Assembly: GCF_021502655.1 (NCBI RefSeq) | Contig: NZ_JAKFFT010000009.1 | Coordinates: 434,001 to 498,000 of the forward strand | Source: Dyadobacter sp. CY347 | GTDB lineage: Bacteria; Bacteroidota; Bacteroidia; Cytophagales; Spirosomataceae | DNA: 64,000 bases | Reading direction: 5' to 3' | Shown here: one piece after another, positions 16,403-27,400 of the stretch | Position numbering within the stretch: the stretch's first letter is position 1 | Layout: each line of letters opens with the position of its first letter | Translations under genes and position numbers: made by a program | Notes under the pieces: generated by a model | The model's database searches: none | What the model saw: only the letters and a program-made list of their open reading frames with translations | Told to the model about the DNA's origin: nothing

Positions 16403-17552
16403 CTTTGTTCACACCTGGAATTTGCACAACAATGTGACCCAGCAAGAAGCTTAGAACAACGCCTAGCGGAGTAACAAGCAGTAATTTAATGGCTGGATCG
16501 ACGGGCCAGTTTCTGAGTAAAAGCGAAAGGGAGATCAGAACTAGCGGATGCAATATGTAAACTGCAAAAGCGCAGCGGGACATTTTACTAAGGAATGGTG
16601 AAGGCGTATTCAATCGCTTTTTACCATATGCAAGCACGGCGACCATGATGCAAACGCCTGTGATCTGTTCCCAGAAAGCATAAAAAACGGCTTCGCCATG
16701 CAGCCCGCCGCTGAACCATTCGAGCGGATGATCAAAAATTATTTTTACAAGATAGATGAGTGGAAAACCGATAAAGATCAGGCATAATGCTATGGTCTTT
16801 ATTTTTTTATATTGATCTGCATTCAGCCGGTCCAGCCACTTACTCTCCGCAGCGGCGATGCCAACCATGAATACCGCGATGTATTGCGGGAAATGGCCTA
16901 ATTGAAATCCAACGGGATCCAACACCCACCCCACCGGAAATTCCAGCCGCACAATAAAACTGACGACGCCAAGGGCTATCCCAAAACGCAGAATGTTCTT
17001 CGCCGCCGGCATCGGCCACACATCGGGCTCCAATTTTGAAGTGCTTTTCCAAGCCGCATAAGCCACACTGAAAAGCAGCAAAGCCACCACAAACCACAAT
17101 ACACCCACGCTTATCCACGAATCATAACCGGACAGGAACTGCATAAATGTAATGTGATGCTTCCCGGCGTAATAATAAACCAGGTAATTCATCACAGGCG
17201 CCAGGATAAAAGAATAGAAAAGCAACGGGATACCAAGCCTGAAAAACCGGTCCTTGATAAAAACAGCCGCACCTTTCTTCTTGAATGACGACGGAATGAA
17301 GAGGGCCGAGAGAAAGAAGAAAAAGCCCATGAAAAAGGACTGGTTCACCGCCACGAACATGGTCATCACCATTGTAGCACCCAGCAAAGTCGTTTTTTCA
17401 GAATAATACCAGCCGCCTGGCGCGCCATAAGTGACGAAAGCGTGGTGCGCAATAACCAGCGCGGTCAGCAGGACTTTCAGGTAATCAATGTAAACAATCT
17501 TGCTCCCGGGGTGATCGGGAATAAGTGCCGAAGGTGGATTTTGGAGTGACAT
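16395..17552 (-). CDS. Acyltransferase family 3 membrane protein
   Basis: A 385-residue inner-membrane protein with ten or so hydrophobic segments. It starts with IVYIDYLKVLLTALVIAHHAFV, the family's conserved region around the catalytic histidine, and ends in AVYILHPLVLISLSLLLR. Members O-acylate sugars of cell-surface glycans (OpgC/OafA type), using acyl donors on the cytoplasmic side. The target here is unknown. It stands alone on the minus strand, and the next gene in the same direction is the sensor kinase, which starts upstream at 21482. Confidence 0.85.
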   Translation of the reverse strand: MSLQNPPSALIPDHPGSKIVYIDYLKVLLTALVIAHHAFVTYGAPGGWYYSEKTTLLGATMVMTMFVAVNQSFFMGFFFFLSALFIPSSFKKKGAAVFIKDRFFRLGIPLLFYSFILAPVMNYLVYYYAGKHHITFMQFLSGYDSWISVGVLWFVVALLLFSVAYAAWKSTSKLEPDVWPMPAAKNILRFGIALGVVSFIVRLEFPVGWVLDPVGFQLGHFPQYIAVFMVGIAAAESKWLDRLNADQYKKIKTIALCLIFIGFPLIYLVKIIFDHPLEWFSGGLHGEAVFYAFWEQITGVCIMVAVLAYGKKRLNTPSPFLSKMSRCAFAVYILHPLVLISLSLLLRNWPVDPAIKLLLVTPLGVVLSFLLGHIVVQIPGVNKVI

Positions 17553-17600
17553 TTTTCATGAGTATGGCTAAGCGTTCAAATTAATAAAAACTTGCGAATG

Positions 17601-20600
17601 TCAGACCTCCGAACTGATCGGCAGCTGATAGATTTTTTGATAGGCCCTTTTCAGCACTTCTTTGATCAGATCGAGCTTCATAGGCTTTGCCATATAGTCG
17701 TCCATGCCGTTGCTGAGGCAATTGATGCGGTCCTCGGCCATGGCATTGGCAGTCAACGCAACAATGTACGGCACTGTGCCATGGTCTTTCCGGATCATTT
17801 TTGTGGCTTCTAAACCGTCCATAACCGGCATTTGGAGATCCATCAAGATCACATCATAGGGCTTGGCAGCCAGTTTCTCAATGGCAATCATCCCATTATC
17901 GGCCATATCAATCTCGTAACCCAGCTTTCGGAGGACGTAATCGATGAATTTCTTGTTCACAGCATTGTCTTCGGCCACCAATATTTTAAGTGGAAATTCG
18001 GCTGAAAAATCCATTTCTAACATTCGTTTTTCGGGTTGTAATATGGATGAAAAGTCTTGCTGATGCGCTAATGTTGCACTCTTTTCGGTAAATCCCGTGG
18101 TAATGTAAAAATGAAATGACGATCCTTTTCCATGTTCGCTTTCCACGCGGATCGCACCATTCATTAACCGGATCAACCGCTCGCAGATAACCAGTCCAAG
18201 CCCGGTGCCGCCATACATGCGGTTAACGGATGAATCCACCTGAGAAAAGGGTTTGAACAGATTATTTAAATTCTCCTCCTTAATGCCGATTCCCGTATCG
18301 CGGACCGTAAAGCCAACTTCAATTTCACCATATTCAGCCGGTCTGTTTGGATAAATTTTCAAGTAAACTTCCCCGCTGCGCGTGAATTTAAGCGCGTTGT
18401 TGATCAGATTGCTCAGGATCTGTTTCAATCGCGAACTATCTCCGATCAGAAAGTCCGGCACGCCGGGTTCAATGTTGCACAGCAGTTTAATGTGCTGTTT
18501 AGCAGCCTGTAATGCAAACAGGTCCATGATTTCTTCTATCGTCTTCCGCAGTTCAAATTCGCGGGCTTCAAGATCAATTTTACCAGATTCTATTTTTGAA
18601 AAATCCAGGATGTCGTTGATCACATTCACCAATGTTTCACCGCAGGCTGCAATAGTTCTGGTATAATCCTGCTGTTCCTCAGTTAGTTCTGTTTCGGAAA
18701 GCAATGCGGTCATACCAATCACACCATTCATCGGCGTCCTGATCTCGTGGCTCATCGTAGCCAGGAAAATGCTTTTTGCCTGATTTGCGCGTTCCGCTTC
18801 TTCGCGGGCAACATGCGCCTGCTCGTGCTGTTCATACAACTCCTCCGTTTGCACACGCAGCTCCTCAGACTGCGATTGCAACTCCTCATTCAGAGCATGC
18901 AAATGATCCGACTGCGCATGCAACTCCTCAGCCTGTTTCTGCACGGTGGCCGTGCGCTCTTCCACCAGGTTTTCCAGGTTGGCTTTTTGCCTGATAATGG
19001 TGTTGACGCGGTAACGGTACAGCGCGTAAATGGTGCCGGCAGCAAGGATCAAAGCCAGCGTCCTGAACCACCAGGTTGCCCAAAATGGCGGCATAACGAT
19101 GATCTCCAAATTGTTTTGCGCAGCAACCCACGCCCCGGAAATGTTCTGTGCTTTTACTTTAAACTTGTAATGTCCCGGGGGCAGATTGGTATAAATGGCC
19201 GTGTTATCGTCACCGACATAATTCCAGTCCTGATCAAACCCCTCCAAAAAATAAGCGTAACTTTTTTGGGCAGAAGTGAAATCCAGCGCAGCATAATCCA
19301 GTGAAATGAATGACTGATCGTACGCCAATGTGATCGTCCTGGCCTCGGAAATTTCTTTGGGTAAAACAAATGCATATCCATCCGGTTTAGCAGCCGCCTC
19401 GTTCCGGTTGAACACCTTGAAATTGGTCACCACAATCGGGTAAGATCCACTTTGGCGGCTGATCTGTTTTGGGTTAAATTGATTAAAACCATTCACCCCG
19501 CCGAAATACAATGTGCCGTCCTTATCCTTATAAGCCGATTTTTGCTTGAATTCCCTGGCTTGAAGCCCGTATTCCACCGTGTAATTCTGGAATTGCTCAG
19601 ACTTGGGATCAAACCTCGACAGCCCGTTCACCGTGCTGATCCATAACATGCCCATATCATCCTCAACCAGCGCCTCCGTAACGTCACTCACGAGGCCATT
19701 TTCGGTCGTGTATTTTTTAAATCTGCCGGTCTGCGGGTCAAATCGGATGAGCCCGCGCAATGTAGAAAGCCATAGCATTCCGTTTTTATCCTCCACCATG
19801 CAATTGATCTCGCTGTTGAAAACGCGCTCGCTCTCACTTACTTTAAACCGCGTGAATGTGTCGGACGCTTTATTATAACGGTTCAGCTGTCCTTCGTCCG
19901 TCCCGATCCACAAATTCCCTTTGCGGTCGGTGAGAAAACAATTGATTGTGTTGTCTGAAAGCGTTTTAGGGTCGGCCAGGTCGCTGAGGTAATGTTTGAA
20001 AAGTTTGGTTTTTGGGTTATAAGCGTCCAGACCTTCTCCATAAGTGCTGAGCCAGATCATGTCGTCGGGCGTCTTCGCAATGGCATATACATTATTGGAA
20101 TACAAACTGTTAGCAACGTTTTCCTGGTGTTTCAGAACAGTGAAGTGTTTGGTTTCAGGATCAAAAATATTCAACCCGCTGCCCCAGGTCCCGATCCAGA
20201 ATTTACCTTGCTGATCCGGAACTACGGCCAGAATATAGTCGCCGGAAATTCCCGAATTCTGAGTTGTAAAAGCACTGAACTGGTGTGTGTTCCGATTCAT
20301 TAAATTCAGTCCGCCACCATCCGTCCCGATCCAGATATCACGATTTTTATCCTCATAAAAACAAAGCACAAAGTCATTGGAAAGGCTGTTTTTGGAAGAA
20401 TTGTGCTGGTAATGGGCAAATCTGTTGTTGCTTTTAAAAATGCTCAGCCCTGCGCTGTAAATGCCCAGCCAGAGGTTGTTCTGCCGGTCTTTATAAATGC
20501 AATCCACTGAATTTCCGCCCACACTGCTCCTGTCCACCTCATCGTGCACGTACGAACTGAACGTCCAGTTTTGTGTATTTAAAATGTTCAATCCACCATT

Positions 20601-21482
20601 TTCCGTGCCGATCCAGATCTCGCCCAAATTTTCATTAATGCTGGTAATGTTGTTGTTAGAAAGCGATGCAGGATCTTTTGGATCATTTCTGAAACGTCGG
20701 AATGTCCCGTCATTGGGCTGGTAAAGGTTAATCCCGGCACCGTATGTGCCTACCCATATGCGGTTTTTACTATCCTGAAAAACATAGCGAATGTCATTGC
20801 CCGACACGCTGTTTGCATTGCCATTTGAAAGAAATCTCCGAAACGATCCCGATTCCCTGTTCAGCAAGCTGAGCCCGTGCCCTGTTCCAGCCCAGATGTT
20901 GTTCTGAGCGTCACAAAAAACTGTATTGACATTGTTATCCGCCAGGCTCCGGACATTGGTTGTGTCGGATTTATAATGTTTTACCAAAGTTCTGCTGACA
21001 GGATCAAACACATCCAGACCGCCCGTAGTAGCGATCCAAAGCTTATCATTTTTGTCAAAAACAATCTTATTAATGTAATCCCCCGAAATGGTTTTCGGAT
21101 CATTTTCGGCAAATGTATATTTTGAAAAAATACCCTTATTCTTATCAAAAACGTTTACGCCTCCGCCGCTGGTCGCGATCCATATATTGCCGGATTTGTC
21201 TTCGGCCAGACAAGTAATGAAATCATTGCTGATGCTGTTTTTATCCCGCTCTTTATTTTTGTAAATTTTGAATTCATGGCCGTCATAACGATGCAGACCG
21301 CCGTTCGTTCCAATCCAGATAAAGCCTGTTTTATCCTGAATGACGCAGTTGACATTGTTATTTAAAAGCCCGTTTTCTGCGGAAATGTGTCGGAAGTGTA
21401 ATGGTTTGCTTTGGGAGAAGGCCGATAATGCAACAAATTGCATTATAAAAATATAGGCAAAACGGTAAAGGTTTAACTTCAT
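17601..21482 (-). CDS. Hybrid sensor histidine kinase with two-component-regulator propeller and receiver domain
   Basis: A 1293-residue membrane sensor. After a signal peptide come about a dozen propeller repeats of the form IWIGT.GGL (residues about 35-690), a Y_Y_Y domain (about 715-790), one transmembrane segment (about 800-815), a long coiled coil rich in EELxxQ (about 830-890), a histidine kinase with H912 in [10 protein letters not shown] and GTGLGL in the ATPase domain, and a receiver with Asp near 1214 in [11 protein letters not shown]. Unlike the HTCS at 38235 it has no AraC domain, so it must signal through another regulator. The ligand is unknown; the gene lies beside a hairpin array and a SusC/D locus. 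Confidence 0.93.
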   Translation of the reverse strand: MKLNLYRFAYIFIMQFVALSAFSQSKPLHFRHISAENGLLNNNVNCVIQDKTGFIWIGTNGGLHRYDGHEFKIYKNKERDKNSISNDFITCLAEDKSGNIWIATSGGGVNVFDKNKGIFSKYTFAENDPKTISGDYINKIVFDKNDKLWIATTGGLDVFDPVSRTLVKHYKSDTTNVRSLADNNVNTVFCDAQNNIWAGTGHGLSLLNRESGSFRRFLSNGNANSVSGNDIRYVFQDSKNRIWVGTYGAGINLYQPNDGTFRRFRNDPKDPASLSNNNITSINENLGEIWIGTENGGLNILNTQNWTFSSYVHDEVDRSSVGGNSVDCIYKDRQNNLWLGIYSAGLSIFKSNNRFAHYQHNSSKNSLSNDFVLCFYEDKNRDIWIGTDGGGLNLMNRNTHQFSAFTTQNSGISGDYILAVVPDQQGKFWIGTWGSGLNIFDPETKHFTVLKHQENVANSLYSNNVYAIAKTPDDMIWLSTYGEGLDAYNPKTKLFKHYLSDLADPKTLSDNTINCFLTDRKGNLWIGTDEGQLNRYNKASDTFTRFKVSESERVFNSEINCMVEDKNGMLWLSTLRGLIRFDPQTGRFKKYTTENGLVSDVTEALVEDDMGMLWISTVNGLSRFDPKSEQFQNYTVEYGLQAREFKQKSAYKDKDGTLYFGGVNGFNQFNPKQISRQSGSYPIVVTNFKVFNRNEAAAKPDGYAFVLPKEISEARTITLAYDQSFISLDYAALDFTSAQKSYAYFLEGFDQDWNYVGDDNTAIYTNLPPGHYKFKVKAQNISGAWVAAQNNLEIIVMPPFWATWWFRTLALILAAGTIYALYRYRVNTIIRQKANLENLVEERTATVQKQAEELHAQSDHLHALNEELQSQSEELRVQTEELYEQHEQAHVAREEAERANQAKSIFLATMSHEIRTPMNGVIGMTALLSETELTEEQQDYTRTIAACGETLVNVINDILDFSKIESGKIDLEAREFELRKTIEEIMDLFALQAAKQHIKLLCNIEPGVPDFLIGDSSRLKQILSNLINNALKFTRSGEVYLKIYPNRPAEYGEIEVGFTVRDTGIGIKEENLNNLFKPFSQVDSSVNRMYGGTGLGLVICERLIRLMNGAIRVESEHGKGSSFHFYITTGFTEKSATLAHQQDFSSILQPEKRMLEMDFSAEFPLKILVAEDNAVNKKFIDYVLRKLGYEIDMADNGMIAIEKLAAKPYDVILMDLQMPVMDGLEATKMIRKDHGTVPYIVALTANAMAEDRINCLSNGMDDYMAKPMKLDLIKEVLKRAYQKIYQLPISSEV

Positions 21483-21605
21483 TATCCCGAGGGGGTAAAA
21501 CTAATTTGGCGATTTTTGTAGAAATATACATCTAAAATACAACTATCTACCGAATTTTTTAGAGAAAAATACAAAGCATGAAAACACAGAAAGACCTGTT
21601 AATCA

Positions 21606-21765
21606 TAGACATGCAGGCGGATAGCATTCATCTAGCAGCCTGAGCTTGCCATCAGGTGTTTTTTGGTGGATGGATAAAGGTAAACGCCACCCCGGAGCAC
21701 GTTCCAATAGAAGCCTGCAACCAGCGAGCCGATGTATCTCGCCGTGCAGAGCGCACTCGCCGAGC
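21606..21765 (-). pseudogene. fbp: Fructose-1,6-bisphosphatase (class I) internal fragment
   Basis: The minus strand reads SALCTARYIGSLVAGFYW…GGVYLYPSTKK and then, after a shift of one base in a run of six T at 21659-21664, TPDGKLRLLDECYP. This equals the conserved FBPase stretch RYIGSLVADFHRNL…GGIYLYPST…PDGKLRLLYECNPMAF. Only about 50 of roughly 330 codons remain, conserved residues have changed (Tyr to Asp in LLYEC, Asn to Tyr), and a hairpin array abuts one side. It is a decayed gene fragment. A functional copy, if any, must lie elsewhere. Confidence 0.8.
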
Positions 21766-22541
21766 CGGGCTTTTCTTTTTTCTTTTTGATCCCCCGGGTT
21801 GAAACCCGGGGCCATTTTATTGTTCAGCCCAATGGGCTTTTTTCTTTAGAATTGGCAATCAAAGCCGTAGGCTTGTTCCATTTTGTCGCCTCAGGTTTCA
21901 ACCTGGGGATCATAAGGGCCAGGATATTTTTTGCCCCGGATGGGGCTTTTCTTTTTTCTTTTTTCTTTTGATTCCCCGGGTTGAAACCCGGGGCCATTTT
22001 ATTGTTCAGCCCGATGGGCTTTTTTATTTAGGACTGGCAATCAAAGCCGTAGGCTTGTTACATTTTGTCGCCCCAGGTTTCAACCTGGGGATCATAGGGG
22101 CCAGGATATTTTTTGCCCCTGATGGGGCTTTTCTTTATTCTTTTTTCTTTTGATCCCCCGGGTTGAAACCCGGGGCCATTTTATTGTTCAGCCCGATGGG
22201 CTTTTTTATTTAGAACTGGCAACCAAAGCCGTAGGCTTGTTTCATTTTGTCGCCCCAGGTTTCAACCCGGGGATCATAGGGGCCAGGATATTTTTGCCCC
22301 TGATGGGGCTTTTCTTTTTTCTTTTTTCTTTTGATCCCCGGGTTGAAACCCGGGGCCATTTTATTGTTCAGCCCGATGGGCTTTTGTATTTAACTGTCAA
22401 CCAAAGCCGTAGGCTTGTTCCATTTTGTCGCCCCAGGTTTCAACCTGGGAATCTTAGGGGCCAGGATATTTTTTGCCCCTCATGGGGCTTTTCTTTTTTC
22501 TTTTTTCTTTTGATCCCCCGGGTTGAAACCCGGGGCCATTT
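21765..22541. repeat. Array of about 180-bp hairpin-rich tandem units
   Basis: Four full units and a partial fifth, with unit starts at 21788, 21970, 22152, 22333 and 22512 (periods 182, 182, 181, 179). Each unit contains in order a perfect 9-bp-arm palindrome CCCCGGGTT-GA-AACCCGGGG, a GCCC-GAT-GGGC hairpin, AAGCC-GTA-GGCTT, a second large palindrome CCCCAGGTT-TC-AACCTGGGG, and GCCCC-TGAT-GGGGC followed by a pyrimidine tract. The two large palindromes are inverted versions of each other with a paired base change. Short open frames with repeated PRVETRG-type peptides run through it but look like by-products. The array lies between the sensor kinase start and the SusD stop. Confidence 0.9.
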
Positions 22542-22576
22542 AAAAAAGCCCGGTTCGCTGGAAAGCAAGCCGGGCT
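22542..22576 (-). terminator. Intrinsic terminator after susD
   Basis: On the minus strand AGCCCGG and CCGGGCT form a 7-bp stem around an 18-21-base loop, immediately followed by TTTTTT. It lies 23 bases after the SusD stop and just before the hairpin array, so it probably ends the ECF/FecR/SusC/SusD transcript. Confidence 0.7.
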
Positions 22577-22598
22577 GATATTAATGCGTTATAATAAC

Positions 22599-24383
22599 CT
22601 AGTAACCAGGGTTTTGTTTGATTTTCTTATTCTGGTCAATCACGGGCTGCGGGATAGGGTTCATGTACATTTTCTTTGTAAACACGTGCGGATGGTTTAA
22701 TCCTACCACTTCATAGACCCATTTGCCTTTGTTATCGTTGGGCGATGAATTTGTGATTTTCATGCCGTGGAAATCCTTATTCATGACGTCCTCGGCAATT
22801 ACCCAGCGGATAATGTCGTAGAACCGTTTTGTTTCAAAGCACAATTCTACACGGCGTTCGCGGCGGATGGCCTGGCGCATCGTTTCCTTGGTGAGCCCCG
22901 CAGCCAGATCCGGCAAGTTGGACCGCTTGCGGATCGCATTTATTGCGGCATATACCGAGGCGTCCGGGCCGGCGGCTTCGTTTTGCGCTTCCGCATAGTT
23001 CAGCAACACTTCGGCGTAACGATAGTAAACAAAGTTTTGCCCACTCTGCGCGCCTCCGCGTGGTTTCAACGGATTGATTTTCTTTTTGAAATAATAACCC
23101 GTGTTACCCACGTCATCCGTTCCGAAATCAATCTGATTTTTGGAAGGCCTTACTTTATCAATCCGTGTATAAATGGTGTCAACTTTTGCCATCCAATCCT
23201 GCTTGTAAGGTGCGCCGTCATATACAATGAAGTCGTAGAAGCGTTTTTCCCGGTTTACATAGGGCTTTTGCGGATCATAACCCGAAGCCGGATCCGTGAT
23301 CGGTTTTCCATTCGCCATTGCAAACTGGTTTACCAATTCCTGCGTCGGACAATAGTTACCCCAGGTGTAATAAACGCCATCGATCCAAACCGGCCCTCCA
23401 TACTGCTCATAATTGGAACCCATGATCACAGGCACGATCTGCCGGTCCCAGATGATCTCGGAATTGTATTCATTTTTCTCCCACCAAAGCGCAGAAACGT
23501 CCGAAAACAGCGCATACTGCCCGCCAAATGTGTCCATAAACTTCTTGTTGGTCGCAGCCGCTTTCTCCCAGCGCTTTGCATCGAAATTGCCGAAGGCGAT
23601 CAGTTTATCAGGATCAGCACCCGAGGGCGGTGTGGCCGTATTGAATGCCGGACTGGCAGCATAGAGTTCAAGCCATCCTTTTAATGCAAGCGCAGCGCCT
23701 AATGTGGCCCGGCCGGCATCGGCATCGCCGCCGTTGTATTTAGCAGGCAGCAATTTGTTGGTCACGATCTGATCCAGTTCCGTGATAATGAAATTGAATG
23801 TTTCTTCAAATGTACTCCGCTCATTGTAAAGCTCTTCTTCACTCATTTTATTGCGGTCCAGCGTGGCCGTAATGATCGGCAGGCCACCCAGGTGCAGAAA
23901 CATTTCGCTGTAATAATAGGCCCGCAAAAACCGAACTTCATCAGTCCGCTTCTTGATATAAGCTTCCGAAAAATTGGCCGCATTCTCGTTTATCTTTTCA
24001 ATAAACAAATTACACTTCCTGATTTTGGTAAAACCCGCTCCCCAGGACGCATAATCGGTTGCATTGGCATTGGCGTGGTCCATGGGCGTTCCCTGGTTCA
24101 CGGCCGGGTCCACGATCCCCTGGCGCCAGCTGTATGATTTCCAGTAAAAACCCGCATCATTGTCGTCGGTGAAATTGTCCAGGTTATCCGGGGAGTTCCA
24201 CTTGTTGGAAAGCGAGCTGTAAATGTCGTTCAGAAATAGGTCCGCATTGCCTTCGGAAGCCCATTGAATGTCATCCGTAAGCCTGCTTTTGATCTGATTG
24301 TCCAGAAAATCCTCCTTACAGGATGTGGTCAGGCACATTCCAAGCGCTGCGGCAAAAACGATTTGTTTGATATTTTTCATCAT
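22599..24383 (-). CDS. SusD/RagB-type outer-membrane nutrient-binding lipoprotein
   Basis: 594 residues. The signal peptide ends in a lipobox-like LTTSC (Cys about 21), so the mature protein should be a lipoprotein. LRAYYYSEMFLHLGGLPII and RYAEVLLNYAEAQNEAAGPD, and C-terminal RRERRVELCFETKRFYDIIRW followed by IPQPVIDQNKKIKQNPGY, are SusD hallmarks. It binds a glycan on the cell surface and hands it to the SusC partner encoded 21 bases upstream. The substrate is not obvious, since no glycoside hydrolase is linked. Confidence 0.95.
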   Translation of the reverse strand: MMKNIKQIVFAAALGMCLTTSCKEDFLDNQIKSRLTDDIQWASEGNADLFLNDIYSSLSNKWNSPDNLDNFTDDNDAGFYWKSYSWRQGIVDPAVNQGTPMDHANANATDYASWGAGFTKIRKCNLFIEKINENAANFSEAYIKKRTDEVRFLRAYYYSEMFLHLGGLPIITATLDRNKMSEEELYNERSTFEETFNFIITELDQIVTNKLLPAKYNGGDADAGRATLGAALALKGWLELYAASPAFNTATPPSGADPDKLIAFGNFDAKRWEKAAATNKKFMDTFGGQYALFSDVSALWWEKNEYNSEIIWDRQIVPVIMGSNYEQYGGPVWIDGVYYTWGNYCPTQELVNQFAMANGKPITDPASGYDPQKPYVNREKRFYDFIVYDGAPYKQDWMAKVDTIYTRIDKVRPSKNQIDFGTDDVGNTGYYFKKKINPLKPRGGAQSGQNFVYYRYAEVLLNYAEAQNEAAGPDASVYAAINAIRKRSNLPDLAAGLTKETMRQAIRRERRVELCFETKRFYDIIRWVIAEDVMNKDFHGMKITNSSPNDNKGKWVYEVVGLNHPHVFTKKMYMNPIPQPVIDQNKKIKQNPGY

Positions 24384-24404
24384 GTTTTTATCAATATTTT
24401 GAAA

Positions 24405-27400
24405 TCAGAATGTCACATTTAAACCGAATACATACACTTTTTGATTCGGATAAGCCGTCTCACGATCTGTTGCGCCTACTTCCGGGTCCATGAACTTCAT
24501 CTTGCTGGCCGTGAACAGGTTCTGCCCCGAAGCATATACCCGCACATTCTGAATCTTGATGGATTTGGTGAGATTGGCCGGAAGCGTGTAGCCGATAATA
24601 GCCGTTTTCAGGCGGATATGGTTTGTGTTCTGCATCCAGAAATCTGCCAGTTGCGTATTGTTTGCATAAGGGGCCTGGTTTGCGCGCGGGTAACGGGCGT
24701 CCTGCGTTTCGGGCGTCCAGCGGTTGTCGTAATATTCGTAGCTGGAATTGCTGTTGTTGTTATTAAACGGAATGGTCTGGAACTGGCGGATATCGAGGTC
24801 GGCCATGGAAGATCCCTGGAAGAACAAGTTTGCGTCAAAACCTTTCCAGCTGGCAGTGGCATTCAATCCATAAGTCAGGAATGGGTAAACCGGATTACCA
24901 ATCACCGTTTCATCGTTCGAATCGATTTTTCCGTCGGGCGTGCCGTTTGGTCCGCTGATATCTGCATAGCGAATGTCGCCAGGGCGCAAAGTTCCGAACT
25001 GCGTAATGTTATAGCCGTCGGCAGCATTGATCAGACCGTCGTCATTGGTGTCGTCTTCCGTGCTGAAAATGCCCATTGTTTTGTAGCCAAACTGTGTTCC
25101 GAGCGGGCGGCCAGTGCGGCTGCGGTTTGGATTGTTGCGCGTGGCAGCCGTTTCATAAACCTTGATCATTTTGTTTTTGGCAAAGCTTACATTGGCATTC
25201 AGGCCCAGGCGCAGCCCGTTTGAAAGACGGTGATTTGTGCCTGCGCTTACTTCAAAACCATTGTTTTCCATAATCCCGCCATTCTCGTCCGCGAGTGCCA
25301 GCCCATATTCTACGGGCACGCTTACCGCTGGCGGAAGCAACATTCCCGTGCGTTTTTCATGGAAATAGTCTGCTTCCAATGTCAGCATTCCGCGCCAGAA
25401 TGCGGCTTCGATTCCAATGTCGGTTTTCGTGGAAATTTCCCAGGTAATGTTCTGGTTGGCTTCATTGGGAACAATCGCGCCCTGCACCATGGAACCGGTT
25501 CCGAACGCATATGCATTGCCATTCAGGTTGTAGCCCGTCAGATATTGAAAAGCTGTTCCGGCCAGGTTACCCGATTTCCCCCACGATCCGCGCAATTTCA
25601 GATTATCCACCCAGCTCACGGAATTTTTGAGAAAATCTTCTTCCGAAACCACCCAACCCGCTGAAAATGCCGGGAAGTAACCCCATCTTTTTCCCGGCGC
25701 GAAATAATAATGTCCGTCATAACGGCCGGATGCTTCGAGTAAATATTTGCCTGCATAAGCATAGCCCACCCGATACACATAACCGATCTGACTGCCGGTC
25801 GATGATGTGCCGCCATTGTCGAAATCGTTCTTGTTTGAACTGCCCATATTCAGCTCATCCACATCCACGGCGAAGTTGTTGCGTCGTGCCGAGAACAGTT
25901 CATAAGTGCTGTTCCTGGCTTCGGCAACGAGCAATCCAGTGAAGTCGTGCTTGCCGAACGTGTTGTGATAATTGAGATAACCCTGATATGTAAACGTTTG
26001 TGTTTTAATAAACTGCTGGGCTAACCATGAGAATGCCGCCGCACCGCCTTCGGAAGTTGAAATCTCCCTTTTATAAGTGTAAGGCGTCGTATTCAGATCC
26101 TGGGTATAATAGTAAAAAGGTTTGTGATATCCTTTCTTGGTCCGCGTCATCGGATCGTAGCTGAATGTTCCTTTTACGCTAAGCCCTTTGATGAACGGCA
26201 GCTTTTGCTCAATGGCGATTGTTGTCAGCAATGTCGAGTTATTATTTTTGGTATAACCCGCATTCAAAATGCCCACCGGTGAGTTTCCCGCAAATTCTCC
26301 CCACAAACCATTGCTGTAATAAAGGCTACGTGTAGGAATGTACTTGAAACCATTCCGGAAAAGGTTCGAAGCCGAAACAGCCGTGTCAACAGAAGAAACG
26401 CGCTCCACGGCGCCGATCAAGGAAAGTGAAACCGTCGTGGTTTTGGTGGCTTCGGCGGTAATGTTGATGTTGTAACTGTAACGGGAATATTTCACGGGGT
26501 CGAACATTCCGTTCTGTTTCAGGAAGCCAAGACCGGTCTGATACTTGATCCGGTCTGATCCGCCGCTGAGCTGTAAAGAATAATTCTGCATCGGCGCATT
26601 CATATTCACGAGCTCCTTAGTGTTGCTGATCGGATATTTGTCCGGATCTTCCCGGTTCAGATTGATGTAGTTTTCAACCAGGTCTGTTGCAAAAGGAAGC
26701 TGCGTTCCGGTTGGGTTCTCGTTCAGATATGCCTCGTTTTTCAACCGCATATAATCCTGGGCGCTCAGCAGCTTTGGATAATATGTGGGCGTTTGCGTTC
26801 CGTAATAACTGTTTAGTGTCAATGTTGGAGCGCCAGTTGCACCTTTTTTGGTGGTAATGAGCAAAACGCCGTTCGCGCCGCCGAGGCCGTAGGGTGCCAC
26901 CGCCGCAGCATCTTTCAGGACGGTTACCGTTTCAATAGAACCCGGGTCGATCTGGCTTACATTGTCGCGGATAATGCCGTCAACGACAATTAACGGGCGG
27001 TTATTCCCGGTTGTCCCGATCCCGCGGATGTAAATTTGCGGCGAGTCGTTTCCGGGCTGTCCGCCGTTCGGGCGCATGCTCACGCCGGCCACTCGTCCTG
27101 CGATGGAATTTGAAATGTTAGGGACCGGATTTTCGGCAATTTCACTTCCTTTTACCGATGCGATGGAGCCGGTCAATGTCGATTTCTTCTGCGTTCCATA
27201 ACCTACAACCACCACTTCGTCAAGCGCTTTGGTATCCAATATAAGATCCACTTTAAGATCCGTAGCATTGCCAACTTTCACTTCCTGAGACAGATAGCCC
27301 ACAAAGGAAAAGATCAGCACCGCGTCGCCATCCGGAACATCCAGTTGAAAATTACCCGAAACATCGGTTGTTGTTCCCCTCTGGGTCCCTTTTAGAATAA

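Noticed and set aside
21578-21643. A 21-codon frame MKTQKDLLIIDMQAD… resembling the start of isochorismatase-family hydrolases
   Set aside because: It stops after 21 codons, and the same bases overlap the well-supported FBPase fragment on the other strand; the resemblance rests on LLIIDMQ only.
21765-22541. The regular repeats suggested a CRISPR array
   Set aside because: The units are about 180 bp and nearly identical through their length, with no unique spacers, and there are no cas genes.
21732-22578. Several open frames with repeated PRVETRG… peptides in the hairpin array
   Set aside because: They follow the DNA repeat, shift frame as the period changes, and have no signal or family; the palindromes explain the sequence.
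22767-23684. A 305-codon open frame on the plus strand
   Set aside because: It is antisense to a clear SusD gene and has no recognisable domain.
24441-25223. A 260-codon open frame on the plus strand
   Set aside because: It is antisense to the SusC barrel.
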